Assembly (NCBI RefSeq): GCF_900115555.1
Contig: NZ_FOWX01000005.1
Location: forward strand, 62,001-126,000
DNA length: 64,000 nucleotides
From: Pseudomonas borbori
GTDB lineage: Bacteria > Pseudomonadota > Gammaproteobacteria > Pseudomonadales > Pseudomonadaceae
Direction: 5' to 3'
Part shown: positions 46,103 through 57,109 of the stretch, one piece after another
How the letters are laid out: each line of letters opens with the position of its first letter
Numbering within the stretch: the first letter of the stretch is position 1
Position numbers and translations under genes: made by a program
The notes under the pieces: generated by a model
What the model was told of the DNA's origin: nothing
The model's database searches: none
Seen by the model: only the letters and a program-made list of their open reading frames with translations

Positions 46103-47353
46103 ATGTACCTTTCGTTTTCCTTCCCCGGCCGTTGGCTGGTCGGCGCGCTGGCCGCTGCCTGGTTCAGCCTGCCGGTCGCGGCCCTGACCCTCGACGAGGC
46201 CTTGCGCCAGGCCGAACGCGAGGCGCCCTCGCTGGCCGCACAGGCCGCGCAAGTCGAGGCCTCGCGCAGTTCGGCCATCCCTGCCGGCGCACTGCCCGAT
46301 CCCAAGTTGTTGCTGGGCCTGCAGAACGTGCCGATCGAGGGCGCAGACCGTGGGCGCCTGGATCGCGAGCCGATGACCATGCAGATGGTTGGGGTCATGC
46401 AGGAGGTGCCCAACCGCGCCAAGCGCCGCGCCCGGGTCGACCTGGCCCAGGCCGGGGTCGAGCGGGCGACGCTGGAACAGCGGGTCGAACGGCTCAAGGT
46501 CCGCCGGCAAACCGCCTTGGCCTGGATCTCGGCGCGCGCCGTCGAGGAGAAACTGGCGCTGTTCCAGACCCTCTACGCCGAAAACGATCTGCTGGCCAAG
46601 GCGGTGCGCGCCAGCATCGCCGGCGGGCGTGCTCAGGCCGCCGACAGCGTCGCGCCCAAGCAGGAGGCGGCGCTGCTGGCCGAGACCGAGGACCAGTTGC
46701 TGCAAAGTCGCGCGCAGCAGCGCGCGGCCCTGCGCCGCTGGATCGGCCCGCGCGCCGATGAGGCCCTGGCCGGCCGCCTGCCGAACTGGCCGGTGGATGC
46801 CGCGCATTATCGGCACAATCTGCAACGCCATCCCGAACTGGCGCTGTTCGATCCCATGACCGATGAGGCGCAAGCCGAGGTGCGCCAGGCCGTGGCGGAC
46901 AAACAATCCGACTGGAGCTGGGAGCTGGCCTACCAGAAGCGCGACGACGCGTTCGGCGACATGATGAGCGTGCAGTTCAGCTTCGATCTGCCGCTGTTCC
47001 CGGGCGCGCGGCAGAACCCCAGAATCGCCGCCAAGCAGGCGCAGCTCAGCCAGTTGCATGCCGAACGCGAAGCCGCCGAGCGCGAGCATGCGCAGCAGTT
47101 GGCCGATGATCTGGCCGAATACCAGCGCCTCGACCGCGCGCTGCGCCGCAGTCAGGAACTGCTGCTGCCGCTGGCCGAAGAGAAAGTCGCGCTAACCCTG
47201 TCCAGTTATCGAGCGGGCAGCGGTGAACTGGCCAGCGTGGTCGCCGCCCGCCGCGAGCTGATCGAGGCGCGCCTGAAACACATCGACTTCGAACAAGCGC
47301 GCGCGCTGACCAGCGCCCGCCTGCATTTCGCTTATGAAGGGGTGAGCCAATGA
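46103..47353 (+). CDS. cusC: outer-membrane channel of the Cu/Ag efflux system
   Basis: 416 residues, TolC/CzcC-like. Signal peptide (about 1-28, ending PVAA-L), then paired long helices: TLDEALRQAEREAPSLAAQA and LPDPKLLLGLQNVP in the first repeat, QQLADDLAEYQRLDRALRRS in the second. The family role is the channel part of tripartite metal efflux. AGGA precedes ATG 46103. It overlaps the next gene by four bases (ATGA). Confidence 0.88.
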   Translation: MYLSFSFPGRWLVGALAAAWFSLPVAALTLDEALRQAEREAPSLAAQAAQVEASRSSAIPAGALPDPKLLLGLQNVPIEGADRGRLDREPMTMQMVGVMQEVPNRAKRRARVDLAQAGVERATLEQRVERLKVRRQTALAWISARAVEEKLALFQTLYAENDLLAKAVRASIAGGRAQAADSVAPKQEAALLAETEDQLLQSRAQQRAALRRWIGPRADEALAGRLPNWPVDAAHYRHNLQRHPELALFDPMTDEAQAEVRQAVADKQSDWSWELAYQKRDDAFGDMMSVQFSFDLPLFPGARQNPRIAAKQAQLSQLHAEREAAEREHAQQLADDLAEYQRLDRALRRSQELLLPLAEEKVALTLSSYRAGSGELASVVAARRELIEARLKHIDFEQARALTSARLHFAYEGVSQ

Positions 47354-48864
47354 GTGCTCGAATCGCAAAAGGCGCGCTGCTGGCGACGCTGGTACTGGGG
47401 ATAGGCGCGGCAGGTGGCTACTGGTTCGCCCAGCAATCGATGAGCGTCGGGCCCGAGGCCGCTCACGCGCAAACTCAGGCCAGCACGGTAGACCAGCGCA
47501 AGGTGCTCTATTGGTACGACCCCATGGTGCCGCAGCAAAAATTCGACCAGCCGGGCAAGTCGCCATTCATGGACATGCAGCTGGTGCCGCGCTATGCCGA
47601 CGAGGGTGGCGACAGCGCCGCCGTCAGCATCGATGCGAGCATCACCCAGAACCTCGGCATGCGCCTGGCCCCGGTGACCCGCGGGGCGCTGGCCAACAGC
47701 CTGGAGGTGGTTGGCAACCTGACCTTCAACAGCCGCGATATCGCCGTGGTGCAGGCGCGTACCGGCGGTTTCGTCGAGCGGGTCTATGCCCGCGCGCCCG
47801 AGGATTTGCTCGAGGCCGGCGCGCCCCTGGCCGACCTTCTGGTGCCCGAGTGGGTCAGCGCCCAGGAAGACTATCTGGCCCTGCGCGATGCCGGCGATCC
47901 CGCGCTACTGGCCGCGGCGCGCCAGCGTCTGCGCCTGACCGGGATGCCGGCGGCGCTGATCGCCCGATTCGAGCGTAGCGGCAAGGTACAGGCACTGTGG
48001 ACGGTGACCAGCCCGATCGCCGGCGTGCTGCAGCAACTCGACGTACGCGAAGGCATGAACCTGATGGCCGGCGACACCCTGGCGACCATCAACGGTTTAC
48101 GCAGCGTCTGGCTGGATGTGGCGGTGCCCGAGGCCGAAGCCCTGGGCCTGCATAAAGGCCAGGTGGTCGAGGCGCGCCTGCCGGCCTTCCCCGGCGAAGT
48201 GCTCGGCGGCAGCATCGAGGCCATTCTGCCCCAGGCCAACCTCGACAGCCGCACCCTGCGCGTACGGGTTGTGCTGGATAACCCCGAAGGCCGTCTGCGT
48301 CCGGGCCTGACCGCCCAGGTACGGCTGGTTCGCCCGGCCGAACGCGATGCGCTGTTGGTGCCGAGCGAGGCGGTGATCCGCAGCGGTCGCCGCGCCCTGG
48401 TGATGCTCGCCGAAGGCGAAGGGCGTTTCCGCCCGGTGGAAGTCCGTCTGGGCCAGGAGGCCGCGGGCACTACCCAGATCCTCGAAGGGCTGGAGGAGGG
48501 CCAGCAGGTGGTCGCCTCCGGGCAGTTCCTGCTCGATTCCGAGGCCAGCCTGCGCGGCATTCTGGCCCAGCAACTGGGCGCGCCTGCGACCGAGGTCAAA
48601 CTGCAGCCGGCGCTGCACGAAGCCGAGGGGCAGATCGACGCCATCGAAGCCGATGGCGTGATGCTCACCCATGGCCCGTTCAAGACCCTGGGCATGCCGG
48701 GCATGAGCATGCTGTTTCCGGTCGCCGATCTGGCGCTGCTGGAAGGCTTGAAACCCGGCGACCGGGTCCGGGTCGGGGTGCGCGCCGACGACGACGGGAT
48801 GCAGATCGAACGCATCGAGCACCTGGCGCCCGTGCATGACGGCCATCAGGAGACGCAGCCATGA
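47350..48864 (+). CDS. cusB: Cu/Ag efflux adaptor with heavy-metal-binding and CusF-like domains
   Basis: 504 residues. After an N-terminal anchor/signal (about 6-28) comes a heavy-metal-binding domain with [20 protein letters not shown] and MDMQLVPRY (about 53-80), then the adaptor barrels and hairpin. The C-terminal ~75 residues ([40 protein letters not shown]) match the CusF fold with its Met-rich metal site, so the periplasmic Cu chaperone is fused to the adaptor instead of being a separate gene. Overlaps cusC and cusA by four bases each. Confidence 0.92.
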   Translation: MSARIAKGALLATLVLGIGAAGGYWFAQQSMSVGPEAAHAQTQASTVDQRKVLYWYDPMVPQQKFDQPGKSPFMDMQLVPRYADEGGDSAAVSIDASITQNLGMRLAPVTRGALANSLEVVGNLTFNSRDIAVVQARTGGFVERVYARAPEDLLEAGAPLADLLVPEWVSAQEDYLALRDAGDPALLAAARQRLRLTGMPAALIARFERSGKVQALWTVTSPIAGVLQQLDVREGMNLMAGDTLATINGLRSVWLDVAVPEAEALGLHKGQVVEARLPAFPGEVLGGSIEAILPQANLDSRTLRVRVVLDNPEGRLRPGLTAQVRLVRPAERDALLVPSEAVIRSGRRALVMLAEGEGRFRPVEVRLGQEAAGTTQILEGLEEGQQVVASGQFLLDSEASLRGILAQQLGAPATEVKLQPALHEAEGQIDAIEADGVMLTHGPFKTLGMPGMSMLFPVADLALLEGLKPGDRVRVGVRADDDGMQIERIEHLAPVHDGHQETQP

Positions 48865-51800
48865 TCGCCGCGCTGATCCGCTGGTCGGTGGCCAACCGTT
48901 TCCTGGTGCTGCTGGCGACCCTGTTCGCCACCGCCTGGGGCGTCTGGTCGCTGCAGAACACGCCCATCGATGCGCTGCCGGACCTGTCCGACGTGCAGGT
49001 GATCATCCGCACACCCTATCCGGGCCAGGCGCCGCAGATCGTCGAGAACCAGGTGACCTACCCGCTGGCCACCACCATGCTCTCGGTGCCGGGGGCGAAG
49101 ACGGTGCGCGGCTATTCGTTCTTCGGCGACAGCTTCGTCTATGTGCTGTTCGAGGACGACACTGACCTCTATTGGGCGCGTTCGCGGGTGCTGGAATACC
49201 TCAGCCAGATCCAGAGCCGTTTGCCGGCCAGTGCCAAACCGTCGCTGGGGCCGGACGCCACCGGGGTCGGCTGGATCTACCAGTACGCCCTGGTCGACCG
49301 CACCGGCACTCACGACCTGGCGCAGCTGCGCGCGCTGCAGGACTGGTTCCTCAAGTTCGAGCTGAAGACCCTGGCCAACGTCGCCGAGGTGGCGACCATC
49401 GGCGGCATGGTCAAGCAGTACCAGGTGCAACTCGACCCGATCAAGCTGACCAGCCTGGGCATCACCCAGGCCGAGGTGACGGCGGCCATCGGCCGGGCCA
49501 ACCAGGAAACCGGTGGCGCGGTGCTGGAACTGGCGGAAACCGAGTTCATGGTGCGTGCCTCGGGTTATCTGCAAAGCCTCAACGACTTTCGCGCCATCCC
49601 GCTACGCCTGGATGGCGGCGGCGTGCCGGTGACCCTCGGCGAGGTGGCGCATATCCAGATCGGCCCGGAGATGCGCCGCGGCATCGCCGAACTGGATGGC
49701 GAGGGCGAGGTGGTCGGCGGCGTGGTGATCCTGCGCAGCGGCAAGAACGCGCGCAGCACCATAGACGCGGTCAAGGCCAAGCTCGAGGAACTGAAAAGCA
49801 GCCTGCCCGAGGGGGTGGAGATCGTCACCACCTATGACCGCAGCCAGTTGATCGACCGCGCGGTGCGTAACCTGGGCGAGAAACTGGTGGAGGAGTTCAT
49901 CGTCGTCGCCCTGGTCTGCGCGGCCTTCCTCTGGCACCTGCGTTCCTCGCTGGTGGCCATCGTCTCCCTGCCGGTCGGGGTGCTGATCGCCTTTACCGTC
50001 ATGCAGCAGCAGGGCATCAACGCCAACATCATGTCGCTCGGCGGCATCGCCATCGCCATCGGCGCCATGGTCGACGCCGCGGTGGTGATGATCGAGAACG
50101 CGCACAAGAAGATCGAGGCCTGGCGCCAGAAGCATCCCGGCGAGGAACTCAAGGGCGAGCAGCACTGGCGGGTGGTTACCGACGCGGCGGTGGAAGTCGG
50201 CCCGGCGCTGTTCTTCTGCCTGCTGATCATCACCCTGTCGTTCATTCCGGTGTTCACCCTGCAGGCCCAGGAAGGCCGCCTGTTCGGCCCGCTGGCCTTT
50301 ACCAAGACCTATGCCATGGCCGCCGCCGCGGGGCTGTCGGTGACCCTGGTGCCGGTGCTGATGGGCTACTGGATTCGCGGGCGGATTCCCGATGAAGCGC
50401 GCAACCCGCTGAACCGCTGGCTGATCCAACTCTATCAGCCGGCGCTGGACGCAGTATTGGCTTGGCCAAAAGCCACCCTGGCGGTAGCGGCGCTGGTGTT
50501 TCTCAGCACCCTGTGGCCGCTGTCGCAACTGGGCGGCGAGTTCCTGCCGCCGCTGGACGAGGGCGATCTGCTCTATATGCCTTCGGCCCTGCCCGGCTTG
50601 TCGGCGCAGAAGGCCGCGCAGTTGCTGCAACAGACCGACCGCATGATCAAGACGGTGCCGGAAGTCGCCCATGTGTTCGGCAAGGCCGGCCGCGCCGAAA
50701 CCGCCACTGACCCGGCGCCGCTGGAGATGTTCGAGACCACCATCGCGTTCAAGCCGCGCGAGCAGTGGCGCGCCGGCATGACCGCGGACAAGCTGGTGGA
50801 GGAACTGGACCGGGTGGTGCAGGTGCCGGGGTTGACCAATATCTGGATTCCGCCGATCCGCAACCGCATCGACATGCTCGCCACCGGGATCAAGAGCCCG
50901 ATCGGGGTCAAGGTCGCCGGCAGCGATCTGGCGCAGATCGATGCTGCCACCCAGGCGATCGAGAAGGTCGCCAAAGGTATCCCCGGAGTCAGTTCGGCGT
51001 TGGCCGAGCGGCTGACCGGCGGACGCTATATCGACGTCGATATCGACCGGGCGGCGGCCGCGCGTTACGGCCTGAATATCGCCGATGTGCAGGCGATCGT
51101 CGCCAGCGCCATCGGCGGCGAGAATGTCGGCGAGACCATCGAAGGCCTGGCGCGCTTCCCCATCAGCGTGCGTTATCCGCGCGAATGGCGCGACTCCCTG
51201 GGCGGGCTCGAACAGCTGCCGATCTACACCCCCCAGGGCAGCCAGATCACCCTGGGTACGGTGGCGCGAATCAGGGTCAGCGACGGCCCGCCGATGCTCA
51301 AGAGCGAGAATGCGCGACCCTCGGGCTGGGTCTATGTGGATGTGCGCGGGCGCGACCTGGCCTCGGTGGTGGCCGATCTGCGCACCGCCATCGACGAGCA
51401 GGTGCAACTGCAGCCGGGTATCAGCCTGAGCTATTCGGGGCAGTTCGAGTTTCTCGAACGGGCTAACGCGCGGCTCAAGCTGGTGGTGCCGGCCACCCTG
51501 CTGATCATCTTCGTCCTGCTCTACCTGTGCTTTGGCCGCTTCAGCGAGGCGCTGCTGATCATGGCCACGCTGCCGTTCGCCCTGACCGGCGGGGTCTGGT
51601 TCCTCTACCTGCTCGGCTATCACCTGTCGGTGGCCACCGGCGTCGGCTTTATCGCCCTGGCCGGAGTCGCAGCGGAGTTCGGCGTGATCATGCTGCTCTA
51701 CCTGAAGAATGCCTGGGCCGAACGCGAACAGGTCGGTGAGCGTAGCGAGCATGCTCTGGTCGAGGCGATCCGCGAAGGCGCAGTGCAGCGGGTACGGCCC

Positions 51801-52019
51801 AAGGCCATGACCGTGGCGGTGATCATCGCCGGCCTGCTGCCGATTCTGCTCGGTGGCGGCAGCGGCAGCGAGGTGATGAGCCGCATCGCCGCGCCCATGG
51901 TCGGTGGCATGCTCAGCGCGCCGCTGCTGTCGCTGTTCGTGTTGCCGGCGGCCTACAGGTTGATGCGCCGCCGGCGTCTCCCCGCTGCGGCCAGCATTGC
52001 TCTGGGAGACATCGCCTGA
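48861..52019 (+). CDS. cusA: Cu(I)/Ag(I) RND pump
   Basis: 1052 residues, heavy-metal RND permease. The three Met residues that bind Cu/Ag in E. coli CusA are present in their contexts: [29 protein letters not shown] and [16 protein letters not shown]. Helix 4 has [17 protein letters not shown] with the relay Asp. It exports Cu(I)/Ag(I) from periplasm or cytosol through CusB and CusC. ATGA overlap with cusB. No regulator gene (CusRS, CopRS or CueR) is in the island. Confidence 0.95.
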   Translation: MIAALIRWSVANRFLVLLATLFATAWGVWSLQNTPIDALPDLSDVQVIIRTPYPGQAPQIVENQVTYPLATTMLSVPGAKTVRGYSFFGDSFVYVLFEDDTDLYWARSRVLEYLSQIQSRLPASAKPSLGPDATGVGWIYQYALVDRTGTHDLAQLRALQDWFLKFELKTLANVAEVATIGGMVKQYQVQLDPIKLTSLGITQAEVTAAIGRANQETGGAVLELAETEFMVRASGYLQSLNDFRAIPLRLDGGGVPVTLGEVAHIQIGPEMRRGIAELDGEGEVVGGVVILRSGKNARSTIDAVKAKLEELKSSLPEGVEIVTTYDRSQLIDRAVRNLGEKLVEEFIVVALVCAAFLWHLRSSLVAIVSLPVGVLIAFTVMQQQGINANIMSLGGIAIAIGAMVDAAVVMIENAHKKIEAWRQKHPGEELKGEQHWRVVTDAAVEVGPALFFCLLIITLSFIPVFTLQAQEGRLFGPLAFTKTYAMAAAAGLSVTLVPVLMGYWIRGRIPDEARNPLNRWLIQLYQPALDAVLAWPKATLAVAALVFLSTLWPLSQLGGEFLPPLDEGDLLYMPSALPGLSAQKAAQLLQQTDRMIKTVPEVAHVFGKAGRAETATDPAPLEMFETTIAFKPREQWRAGMTADKLVEELDRVVQVPGLTNIWIPPIRNRIDMLATGIKSPIGVKVAGSDLAQIDAATQAIEKVAKGIPGVSSALAERLTGGRYIDVDIDRAAAARYGLNIADVQAIVASAIGGENVGETIEGLARFPISVRYPREWRDSLGGLEQLPIYTPQGSQITLGTVARIRVSDGPPMLKSENARPSGWVYVDVRGRDLASVVADLRTAIDEQVQLQPGISLSYSGQFEFLERANARLKLVVPATLLIIFVLLYLCFGRFSEALLIMATLPFALTGGVWFLYLLGYHLSVATGVGFIALAGVAAEFGVIMLLYLKNAWAEREQVGERSEHALVEAIREGAVQRVRPKAMTVAVIIAGLLPILLGGGSGSEVMSRIAAPMVGGMLSAPLLSLFVLPAAYRLMRRRRLPAAASIALGDIA

Positions 52020-52052
52020 AGAAAATCCTGTGCCTGTTGCCGACATGCTTGT

Positions 52053-52160
52053 CGTAGGGTGCGCGGGGCCGCCCAGGCCATGCGCACCGATATACTCGCG
52101 ATCATTGCCGCGGTCCCCCATGCGCGGCGGCAACAAATGGTGCGCGCGGCGCACCCTACG
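52053..52160. repeat. GTAGGGTGCGC-type hairpin repeat
   Basis: CGTAGGGTGCGC at the left end pairs with GCGCACCCTACG at the right end, 12 bp perfect. Lies between cusA and the convergent Met-rich gene. A degenerate GTAGCCCGGAT-type repeat follows at about 52181-52260. Confidence 0.75.
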
Positions 52161-52271
52161 GGAGCTGTTAGCAGTCCCATAGCCCGGATAAGCCTTGGCG
52201 CAATCCGTGAGGATGACGCCCCCCGGATCGCGCTGCGCTTACCCAGGCTACGAACAGCGTAACGTCCAGGC

Positions 52272-52748
52272 TTATTGGCCGTTCGGCACTGACTGGTTTT
52301 CCAGCATCTGCTCCATCATCTGCAGCATGTTCTGCATATTCTGGTGCATGTCCTTCAGGCATTGCTGCTGCATGGGCGCATCCTTGGCCATCGGGCATTG
52401 GCTCTGCTGCATCTGCTGGTTCATCATGCCCATCTGCGAGCGCATGGCCTGGCGGTGTTCGCTGCGGATCTTCTGGCGTTCCTGGGGGTTGGTGGTGCCA
52501 TGCATCTGCCGCATCATCTCCTGCATCTGCGACCAGTCCATCATGCCCTTGCCTGGCCCCATTCCTTGGCCCATGCCCATGCCCATTCCTTGGCCCATGC
52601 CCATGCCCATGCCTTGGCCCATGGGCATGTCTTGCTGGTTCTGCGCCAGCTGCTCGGGGTGATGGGCGTCCTCGGCGAAGGCCGGGGCGGCCAGCAATGC
52701 GCCGGTGAGGGCGAGGGCAGTCAGGGTCTTGTAAGTGAAAGTGCTCAT
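52272..52748 (-). CDS. Met-rich periplasmic copper-binding protein
   Basis: 158 residues with a signal peptide (about 1-25, ending PAFA-ED). Residues 41-70 are a low-complexity array of GMGMGQ units, and Met makes up a large share of the remaining helical region (MQEMMRQMHG, MRSQMGMMNQQMQQSQ, MQNMLQMMEQMLE). Thioether-rich sequences of this type bind Cu(I)/Ag(I) in the periplasm (CopC/PcoE-like role, inferred). AGGAG precedes the start. Third gene of the minus-strand operon, 20 bases after copA. Confidence 0.85.
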   Translation of the reverse strand: MSTFTYKTLTALALTGALLAAPAFAEDAHHPEQLAQNQQDMPMGQGMGMGMGQGMGMGMGQGMGPGKGMMDWSQMQEMMRQMHGTTNPQERQKIRSEHRQAMRSQMGMMNQQMQQSQCPMAKDAPMQQQCLKDMHQNMQNMLQMMEQMLENQSVPNGQ

Positions 52749-52768
52749 GGTGTTTCTCCTGCTTGGTT

Positions 52769-55051
52769 TCAATGAGTGCTGCGGATGACGCTCAAGGGGG
52801 ATCTCTTGAGCAGTAGGGAATTGGCGATCACCGACAGCGAACTGGCGGTCATGGCGATCACGCCGATCATCGGGTGCAACAGGCCGACGGCGGCGATGGG
52901 GATGGCGGCGACGTTGTAGGCCGAGGCCCAGATCAGGTTCTCGACGATCTTGCGAAAGGTCAGGCGCGACAGCTGCGCCGCTTCCACCAGGCCGCTCAGG
53001 CGTCCACCGATGAGAATCACGTCGGCGGCCTCCATCGCCACGTCGGCACCGCTGCCGATGGCGATGCCGACGTTGGCCTGCTTCAGTGCCGGGGCGTCGT
53101 TGATGCCATCGCCGACCATCGCCACCCACTGACCGTACTCGGCCTGCAGTTGGCGGATGACCTCGACCTTGCCGCTGGGCAGCACATTGGCGTGGACGCT
53201 GTCGATGCCCACTTGCGCGGCGATATGCGCGGCGGCACGCTGGTTGTCACCGGTCAGCATGACGGTATGGATGCCCAGGGCGCGCAGTGCCGCGATGGCC
53301 GCCTGGGCGTCCTCCTTGAGGCTGTCGGCGACCGCGATCACGCCGATCAGTTGCTGCGCGCGGGCCACATAGAGCGCGGTCTTGCCCTGGTTCTCCAGGG
53401 CTTCCAGCTGGCCGGCCAGGACGGCGGTGTCCACCCGGCATTCCTGCATCCAGCGCGCGTTGCCGACGCGGATCAACTGGCCGTCCACCTGGCCCTGCAC
53501 GCCCAGGCCGTTGAGCGCCTGAAATTCGCTAAGGCCCCCCAGTTCCAGACTGAGTTCCTTGATGCGTTCGACCATGGCCTGGGCAATCGGGTGCTCGGAG
53601 CCGTATTCCACGCTGGTGGCCAGGCGCAGCAGCTCGTGTTCATCGATGCCCTCGCCGGCCAGGCAATCGGTGACCACCGGTTTGCCCAGGGTCAGGGTGC
53701 CGGTCTTGTCCAGCACCATCACCTTGATGTCCTTGAACATCTGGATGGCGGTGCCGGAACGATAGAGAATGCCCAGCTCGGCGCCGCGCCCGGCTCCCAC
53801 CATCAGCGCGGTTGGGGTGGCCAGACCGAGGGCGCAGGGGCAGGCGATCACCAGCACCGCGACTGCCGACAGCAGCCCCACCAGTGGCGACGACAGCTCG
53901 GCATCGACCCAGGGCAGCCAGGTCGCGCCCCAGACCAGGATGCCGCGCAGCGACTCGCCGGCGATCAGCCAGACGGCCAGGCTCGCCAGGCTGATGAGCA
54001 GCACCACGGGCACGAAGCGCCCGGTCATGCGGTCGGCGAACTCCTGGATCGGCACCTTGGAGCTTTGCGCATGCTCCACCAGATCGATCACCTGGGCGAG
54101 GAAGGTGTCCTGGCCGACCTTGGTCGCACGCACCCGGAGCAGGCCTTCCTTGTTCAGGGTCGCGCCGATCACCGGATCGCCCGGCCCCTTCTCCTTCGGC
54201 AGCGGTTCGCCGGTGGCCAGGGACTCGTCGATATGACTGTTACCCTCGACCACCTCGCCGTCGCTGGGGATCTTTTCGCCGGGGCGCACCAGCATCAGGT
54301 CGCCGACCACCACCGCCTCGATCGGCACCTGCACCTCGACGCCATCGCGCAGCAGCACCGCGCTCTTGGCCCCCAACTCGAGCATCTTGCGGATGGCCTG
54401 GGAGGCGCGACCCTTGGCGCGGGCCTCCAGGTAGCGGCCGATCAGGTGGAAGGTGGTGATGGTGGCGGCCATCTCGATAAACGAGGTCATGGGGAAGAAA
54501 AACCCCACCAGACCGATGAAGTAGGGCGGCAGGCTGCCCAGGCTGATCAGCACGTCCATATTGGCGGTGTGGTTGCGCAGCGCTTTCCAGGCCGATGCAT
54601 GGGTGCTGGCGCCGGCGATGAACACCGGCACGGCGGCGAGCAGCGCCACCATCGCCAGATAACCCGGCAGCATGAACCAGAACATCTGCACCGCCATGAT
54701 CAGCATGATCAGGGTCGTGGGCACGCCGGCCAGCCACATGCGCCGCCAGGCGTCGCGCAGGTACTGCTCTTCCTCCTCGATCCCGCTGGGTTCGCCACGG
54801 GTGCCGGCCAGCTCCGCCCTGGCCACCTCGTAGCCGGCCTGCTCGACCGCCTGCTTGAGCGCGTCCAGGTCGGTCTGGCCGGCATCGAACTCGATGTGCA
54901 CCTTGTGGCTGGCGATGCTGGTGCTCAGTTCGACAACACCCCGCAGGCGCCTGAGCGACTGGCTGACCAGGCCGGCGCAGTGATCGCTGCCCATGCCGGG
55001 CACTATCAGTACCGCGTTTTGTCGCTGTCTGCTTGGTTCGGCTGCGTTCAT
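52769..55051 (-). CDS. copA: Cu(I)-exporting P1B-type ATPase
   Basis: 760 residues. N-terminal HMA domain (about 12-78) in which the usual GMTCxxC reads GMGSDHC, so only the second Cys remains. Then eight membrane helices, the TGE loop (SLATGEPLP), the CPC metal site ([17 protein letters not shown]), phosphorylation motif DKTGTLT, nucleotide-domain HP (EHPIAQAM) and [11 protein letters not shown]. Helix 8 has MTASSLSV, the MxxSS mark of the P1B-1 Cu(I) group. Start ATG 55049-55051 overlaps the DUF2933 stop by ATGA; the longer frame is not used. Confidence 0.93.
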   Translation of the reverse strand: MNAAEPSRQRQNAVLIVPGMGSDHCAGLVSQSLRRLRGVVELSTSIASHKVHIEFDAGQTDLDALKQAVEQAGYEVARAELAGTRGEPSGIEEEEQYLRDAWRRMWLAGVPTTLIMLIMAVQMFWFMLPGYLAMVALLAAVPVFIAGASTHASAWKALRNHTANMDVLISLGSLPPYFIGLVGFFFPMTSFIEMAATITTFHLIGRYLEARAKGRASQAIRKMLELGAKSAVLLRDGVEVQVPIEAVVVGDLMLVRPGEKIPSDGEVVEGNSHIDESLATGEPLPKEKGPGDPVIGATLNKEGLLRVRATKVGQDTFLAQVIDLVEHAQSSKVPIQEFADRMTGRFVPVVLLISLASLAVWLIAGESLRGILVWGATWLPWVDAELSSPLVGLLSAVAVLVIACPCALGLATPTALMVGAGRGAELGILYRSGTAIQMFKDIKVMVLDKTGTLTLGKPVVTDCLAGEGIDEHELLRLATSVEYGSEHPIAQAMVERIKELSLELGGLSEFQALNGLGVQGQVDGQLIRVGNARWMQECRVDTAVLAGQLEALENQGKTALYVARAQQLIGVIAVADSLKEDAQAAIAALRALGIHTVMLTGDNQRAAAHIAAQVGIDSVHANVLPSGKVEVIRQLQAEYGQWVAMVGDGINDAPALKQANVGIAIGSGADVAMEAADVILIGGRLSGLVEAAQLSRLTFRKIVENLIWASAYNVAAIPIAAVGLLHPMIGVIAMTASSLSVIANSLLLKRSPLSVIRSTH

Positions 55052-55317
55052 GGTCTGAGGCCGCAGGCTGGTCGTTTCTGATCCATGTCTGGGTTCCGCT
55101 TCGGCTCGGGGCGCTTGTTGCCCCGGCCGTGACCGTGGTGCATGAACAGATGCAGCAGCGGGCACAGCAGCAGGACCAGGTAGGGCAGGGCGCCGAGCAG
55201 ATGGGCCTGATGCTCTGCCCAGAGGAAGAGCAGGGCGATGGCGGCGAACAGCAACAGGGCCGGCCAGAAACGCCAGGGGTTGCCGGCCGCTGGGGCATGG
55301 CGGGGGTCGTGGGGCAT
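55048..55317 (-). CDS. DUF2933 small membrane protein of the copper locus
   Basis: 89 residues with two membrane helices (about 18-38 and 43-60) and the conserved cytoplasmic or periplasmic tail [14 protein letters not shown], a Cys-His-rich stretch that defines DUF2933. These proteins are often next to copper ATPases; role unknown. GGAG precedes ATG 55315-55317. ATGA overlap with copA. Confidence 0.85.
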   Translation of the reverse strand: MPHDPRHAPAAGNPWRFWPALLLFAAIALLFLWAEHQAHLLGALPYLVLLLCPLLHLFMHHGHGRGNKRPEPKRNPDMDQKRPACGLRP

Positions 55318-55409
55318 GGCAGGATTCTCCAGAAAACCGGGGTGGCCGACCTGCAAGCGCGGCTTGCGGCCGGCATGGCGAGGCGACGGGGTTCAGCGGG
55401 AGAGTGGGG

Positions 55410-55805
55410 CTATTCGTTATAGCGATGCAGCTGCTTGCGAATGGGCGTAGGCAGGCCGGGGCTGAACAGCGGAGCCCGCAGGCTGCTGGTGCGGCGCTGC
55501 AGGCCGGTGAGCAACCCAAGGCTACCGGCCAGGCCGAGGAGGGCGGTCAATGCCAGGAGCGTCAGCAACTGCTGGTTGAGGGGAGCGTTCTGCAAGGTGC
55601 TGCAGCTGTCCGCGGCGCTTGGGTCATGCCGAGTGTGGGCGTGGTCGCCGTGCAGAGGACTCGCCAGGCTGGCCGAAGCCTCGTCCATCATGTCGCTGGT
55701 AGCGGCTTGTACATGGGTGAAGGAACAAGCGAAAAACAGCACGAACCAGAGCGCCAGCAGATTCCTGGCGAGCCCTGTATGGCGGCTGCGCATCGCTTGG
55801 ATCAT
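55410..55805 (-). CDS. small exported His-containing protein, unknown
   Basis: 131 residues. Signal segment (about 12-34, ending VQAAT), a His-rich region [13 protein letters not shown] (about 51-63), one membrane helix (about 80-100), basic tail. No family recognised. Position 92 bases upstream of the DUF2933-copA operon, and the His content, suggest a link to metal handling. Start ATG 55803-55805 has GGAAG about ten bases before it. Confidence 0.65.
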   Translation of the reverse strand: MIQAMRSRHTGLARNLLALWFVLFFACSFTHVQAATSDMMDEASASLASPLHGDHAHTRHDPSAADSCSTLQNAPLNQQLLTLLALTALLGLAGSLGLLTGLQRRTSSLRAPLFSPGLPTPIRKQLHRYNE

Positions 55806-55918
55806 GAGGTCGGCTTCCGCGTGTGGTTGACGCTGTTGTTCTGATTAAAGCCCAGGGTCGGCCAGGCACTATTGATCCAAATCATGCGCGTGCCGAGCTT
55901 TTCAGCGCGGGGGCGTGC

Positions 55919-56013
55919 GTAGGGTGCGCCATGCGCACCGGGGTGACCGTCAGGCCAATGCGTGGCGCTAAGTCATGGTGCGCGCGGCCTAGGCGGCCCC
56001 GCACTCCCTACGG
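55919..56013. repeat. GTAGGGTGCGC-type repeat
   Basis: Left end GTAGGGTGCGCC followed by the palindrome with GCGCACC; right end GCACTCCCTACGG is imperfect. Confidence 0.65.
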
Positions 56014-56023
56014 GGTCGGCCAT

Positions 56024-56941
56024 TCAGCGCGCCACGCTGACCCCTTCCAGATTGGCGAAGGAGGTGTCCTTGGCCGTGAGCAGGAAGTCGCGCATGAACG
56101 GCGAGTCGAGCATATCGGTGCGGATGCCGGCATACAGGGTGGCGAACAGGCCTTTTTCGCCCAGGCGTTTGGCCGTGACGTAGCCGCGCGAGCTGTATTC
56201 GTGCAGCGCCCAGTTGGGCAGGCCGCAGACGCCGCGGCCGCTGGCCACCAGCTGCATCATCATCACCGTCAGCTCCGAGGTGCGTACCTGGGCCGGCTCG
56301 ACATCGGCCGGTTCGAGGAAGCGGGTGAAGATGTCCAGGCGGTCGCGCTCGACCGGGTAGGTGATCAGGGTTTCCGTGGCCAGGTCTTCGGGCTGGATAA
56401 ACGGCTTGCTGGCCAGCGGATGCTGGTTGGCTACCGCCAGCATGGCCTCGTAGGTGAACAGCGGCACGTAGGTGATGCCGGCCAGCTCCAGCGGATCCGA
56501 GGTCACCACCAGGTCCAGGTCGCCCCGGGCTAGGGCCGGCAGCGGGGCGAAGGAGAAGCCCGAGGCCAGGTCCAGCTCGACCTCCGGCCAGGCGTCGCGG
56601 AACTGGTCGATGGTCGGCATCAGCCACTGGAAGCAGCTGTGGCATTCGATCGCCATGTGCAGGCGGCCGGCGGTGCCGCCGGCCAGCCGCGCCAGATCGC
56701 GCTCGGCGCCGCGCAGCAGCGGCAGCACCGCATCGGTCAGTTGCAGCAGACGCAGGCCGGCGCTGGTGAAGCGCACCGGCTTGGTCTTGCGCACGAACAG
56801 CGGCATGCCGAGGCGCTCCTCCAGCTCCTTGAACTGGTGCGACAACGCCGACTGGGTCAGGTGCAGGCGTTCGGCGGCGTCCACCAGGCTCTCGCTTTCG
56901 CGCAGGGCGTGGAGGGTTTTCAGGTGGCGCAATTCGAGCAT
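56024..56941 (-). CDS. metR: LysR-type regulator of methionine synthesis
   Basis: 305 residues. Winged helix-turn-helix: LKTLHALRESESLVDAAERL then HLTQSALSHQFKELEERLGM, which is the MetR DNA-binding sequence. The rest is the homocysteine-sensing domain (ECHSCFQWLMPTIDQFR, VVTSDPLELAGI). Divergent from metE, as is usual. In known systems MetR with homocysteine activates metE. Confidence 0.95.
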   Translation of the reverse strand: MLELRHLKTLHALRESESLVDAAERLHLTQSALSHQFKELEERLGMPLFVRKTKPVRFTSAGLRLLQLTDAVLPLLRGAERDLARLAGGTAGRLHMAIECHSCFQWLMPTIDQFRDAWPEVELDLASGFSFAPLPALARGDLDLVVTSDPLELAGITYVPLFTYEAMLAVANQHPLASKPFIQPEDLATETLITYPVERDRLDIFTRFLEPADVEPAQVRTSELTVMMMQLVASGRGVCGLPNWALHEYSSRGYVTAKRLGEKGLFATLYAGIRTDMLDSPFMRDFLLTAKDTSFANLEGVSVAR

Positions 56942-56964
56942 GGGGGCCTCGCGGGGAAGGGGGC

Positions 56965-57008
56965 GTAGGGTGGATCGGGGCGCGTAGCTGACGCTTCATC
57001 CACCCTAC
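56965..57008. repeat. GTAGGGTGGAT-type hairpin repeat
   Basis: Perfect 11-bp ends GTAGGGTGGAT / ATCCACCCTAC; the centre CGGGGCGCGTAGCTGACGCT matches, inverted, the element at 39363-39400. It sits in the metR-metE regulatory region. Confidence 0.75.
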
Positions 57009-57040
57009 ATGAGTAAAACTATAGATCAATACAAATATGT

Positions 57041-57053
57041 TGAGTTTGTCTCA
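57041..57053. promoter_or_regulatory. candidate MetR binding site
   Basis: TGAG-TTTGT-CTCA, a palindrome of the form of the MetR site TGAA-N5-TTCA, 57 bases before metE and about 100 bases before metR. Confidence 0.65.
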
Positions 57054-57109
57054 CGCTGATGGCTTGCCGAGAATACGCCCCATCTTGTTTATCTATGGAG
57101 CGTTTTGAC

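Noticed and set aside
49602-52154. 850-codon open frame opposite cusA
   Set aside because: Shadow of cusA, which has all metal-binding Met residues.
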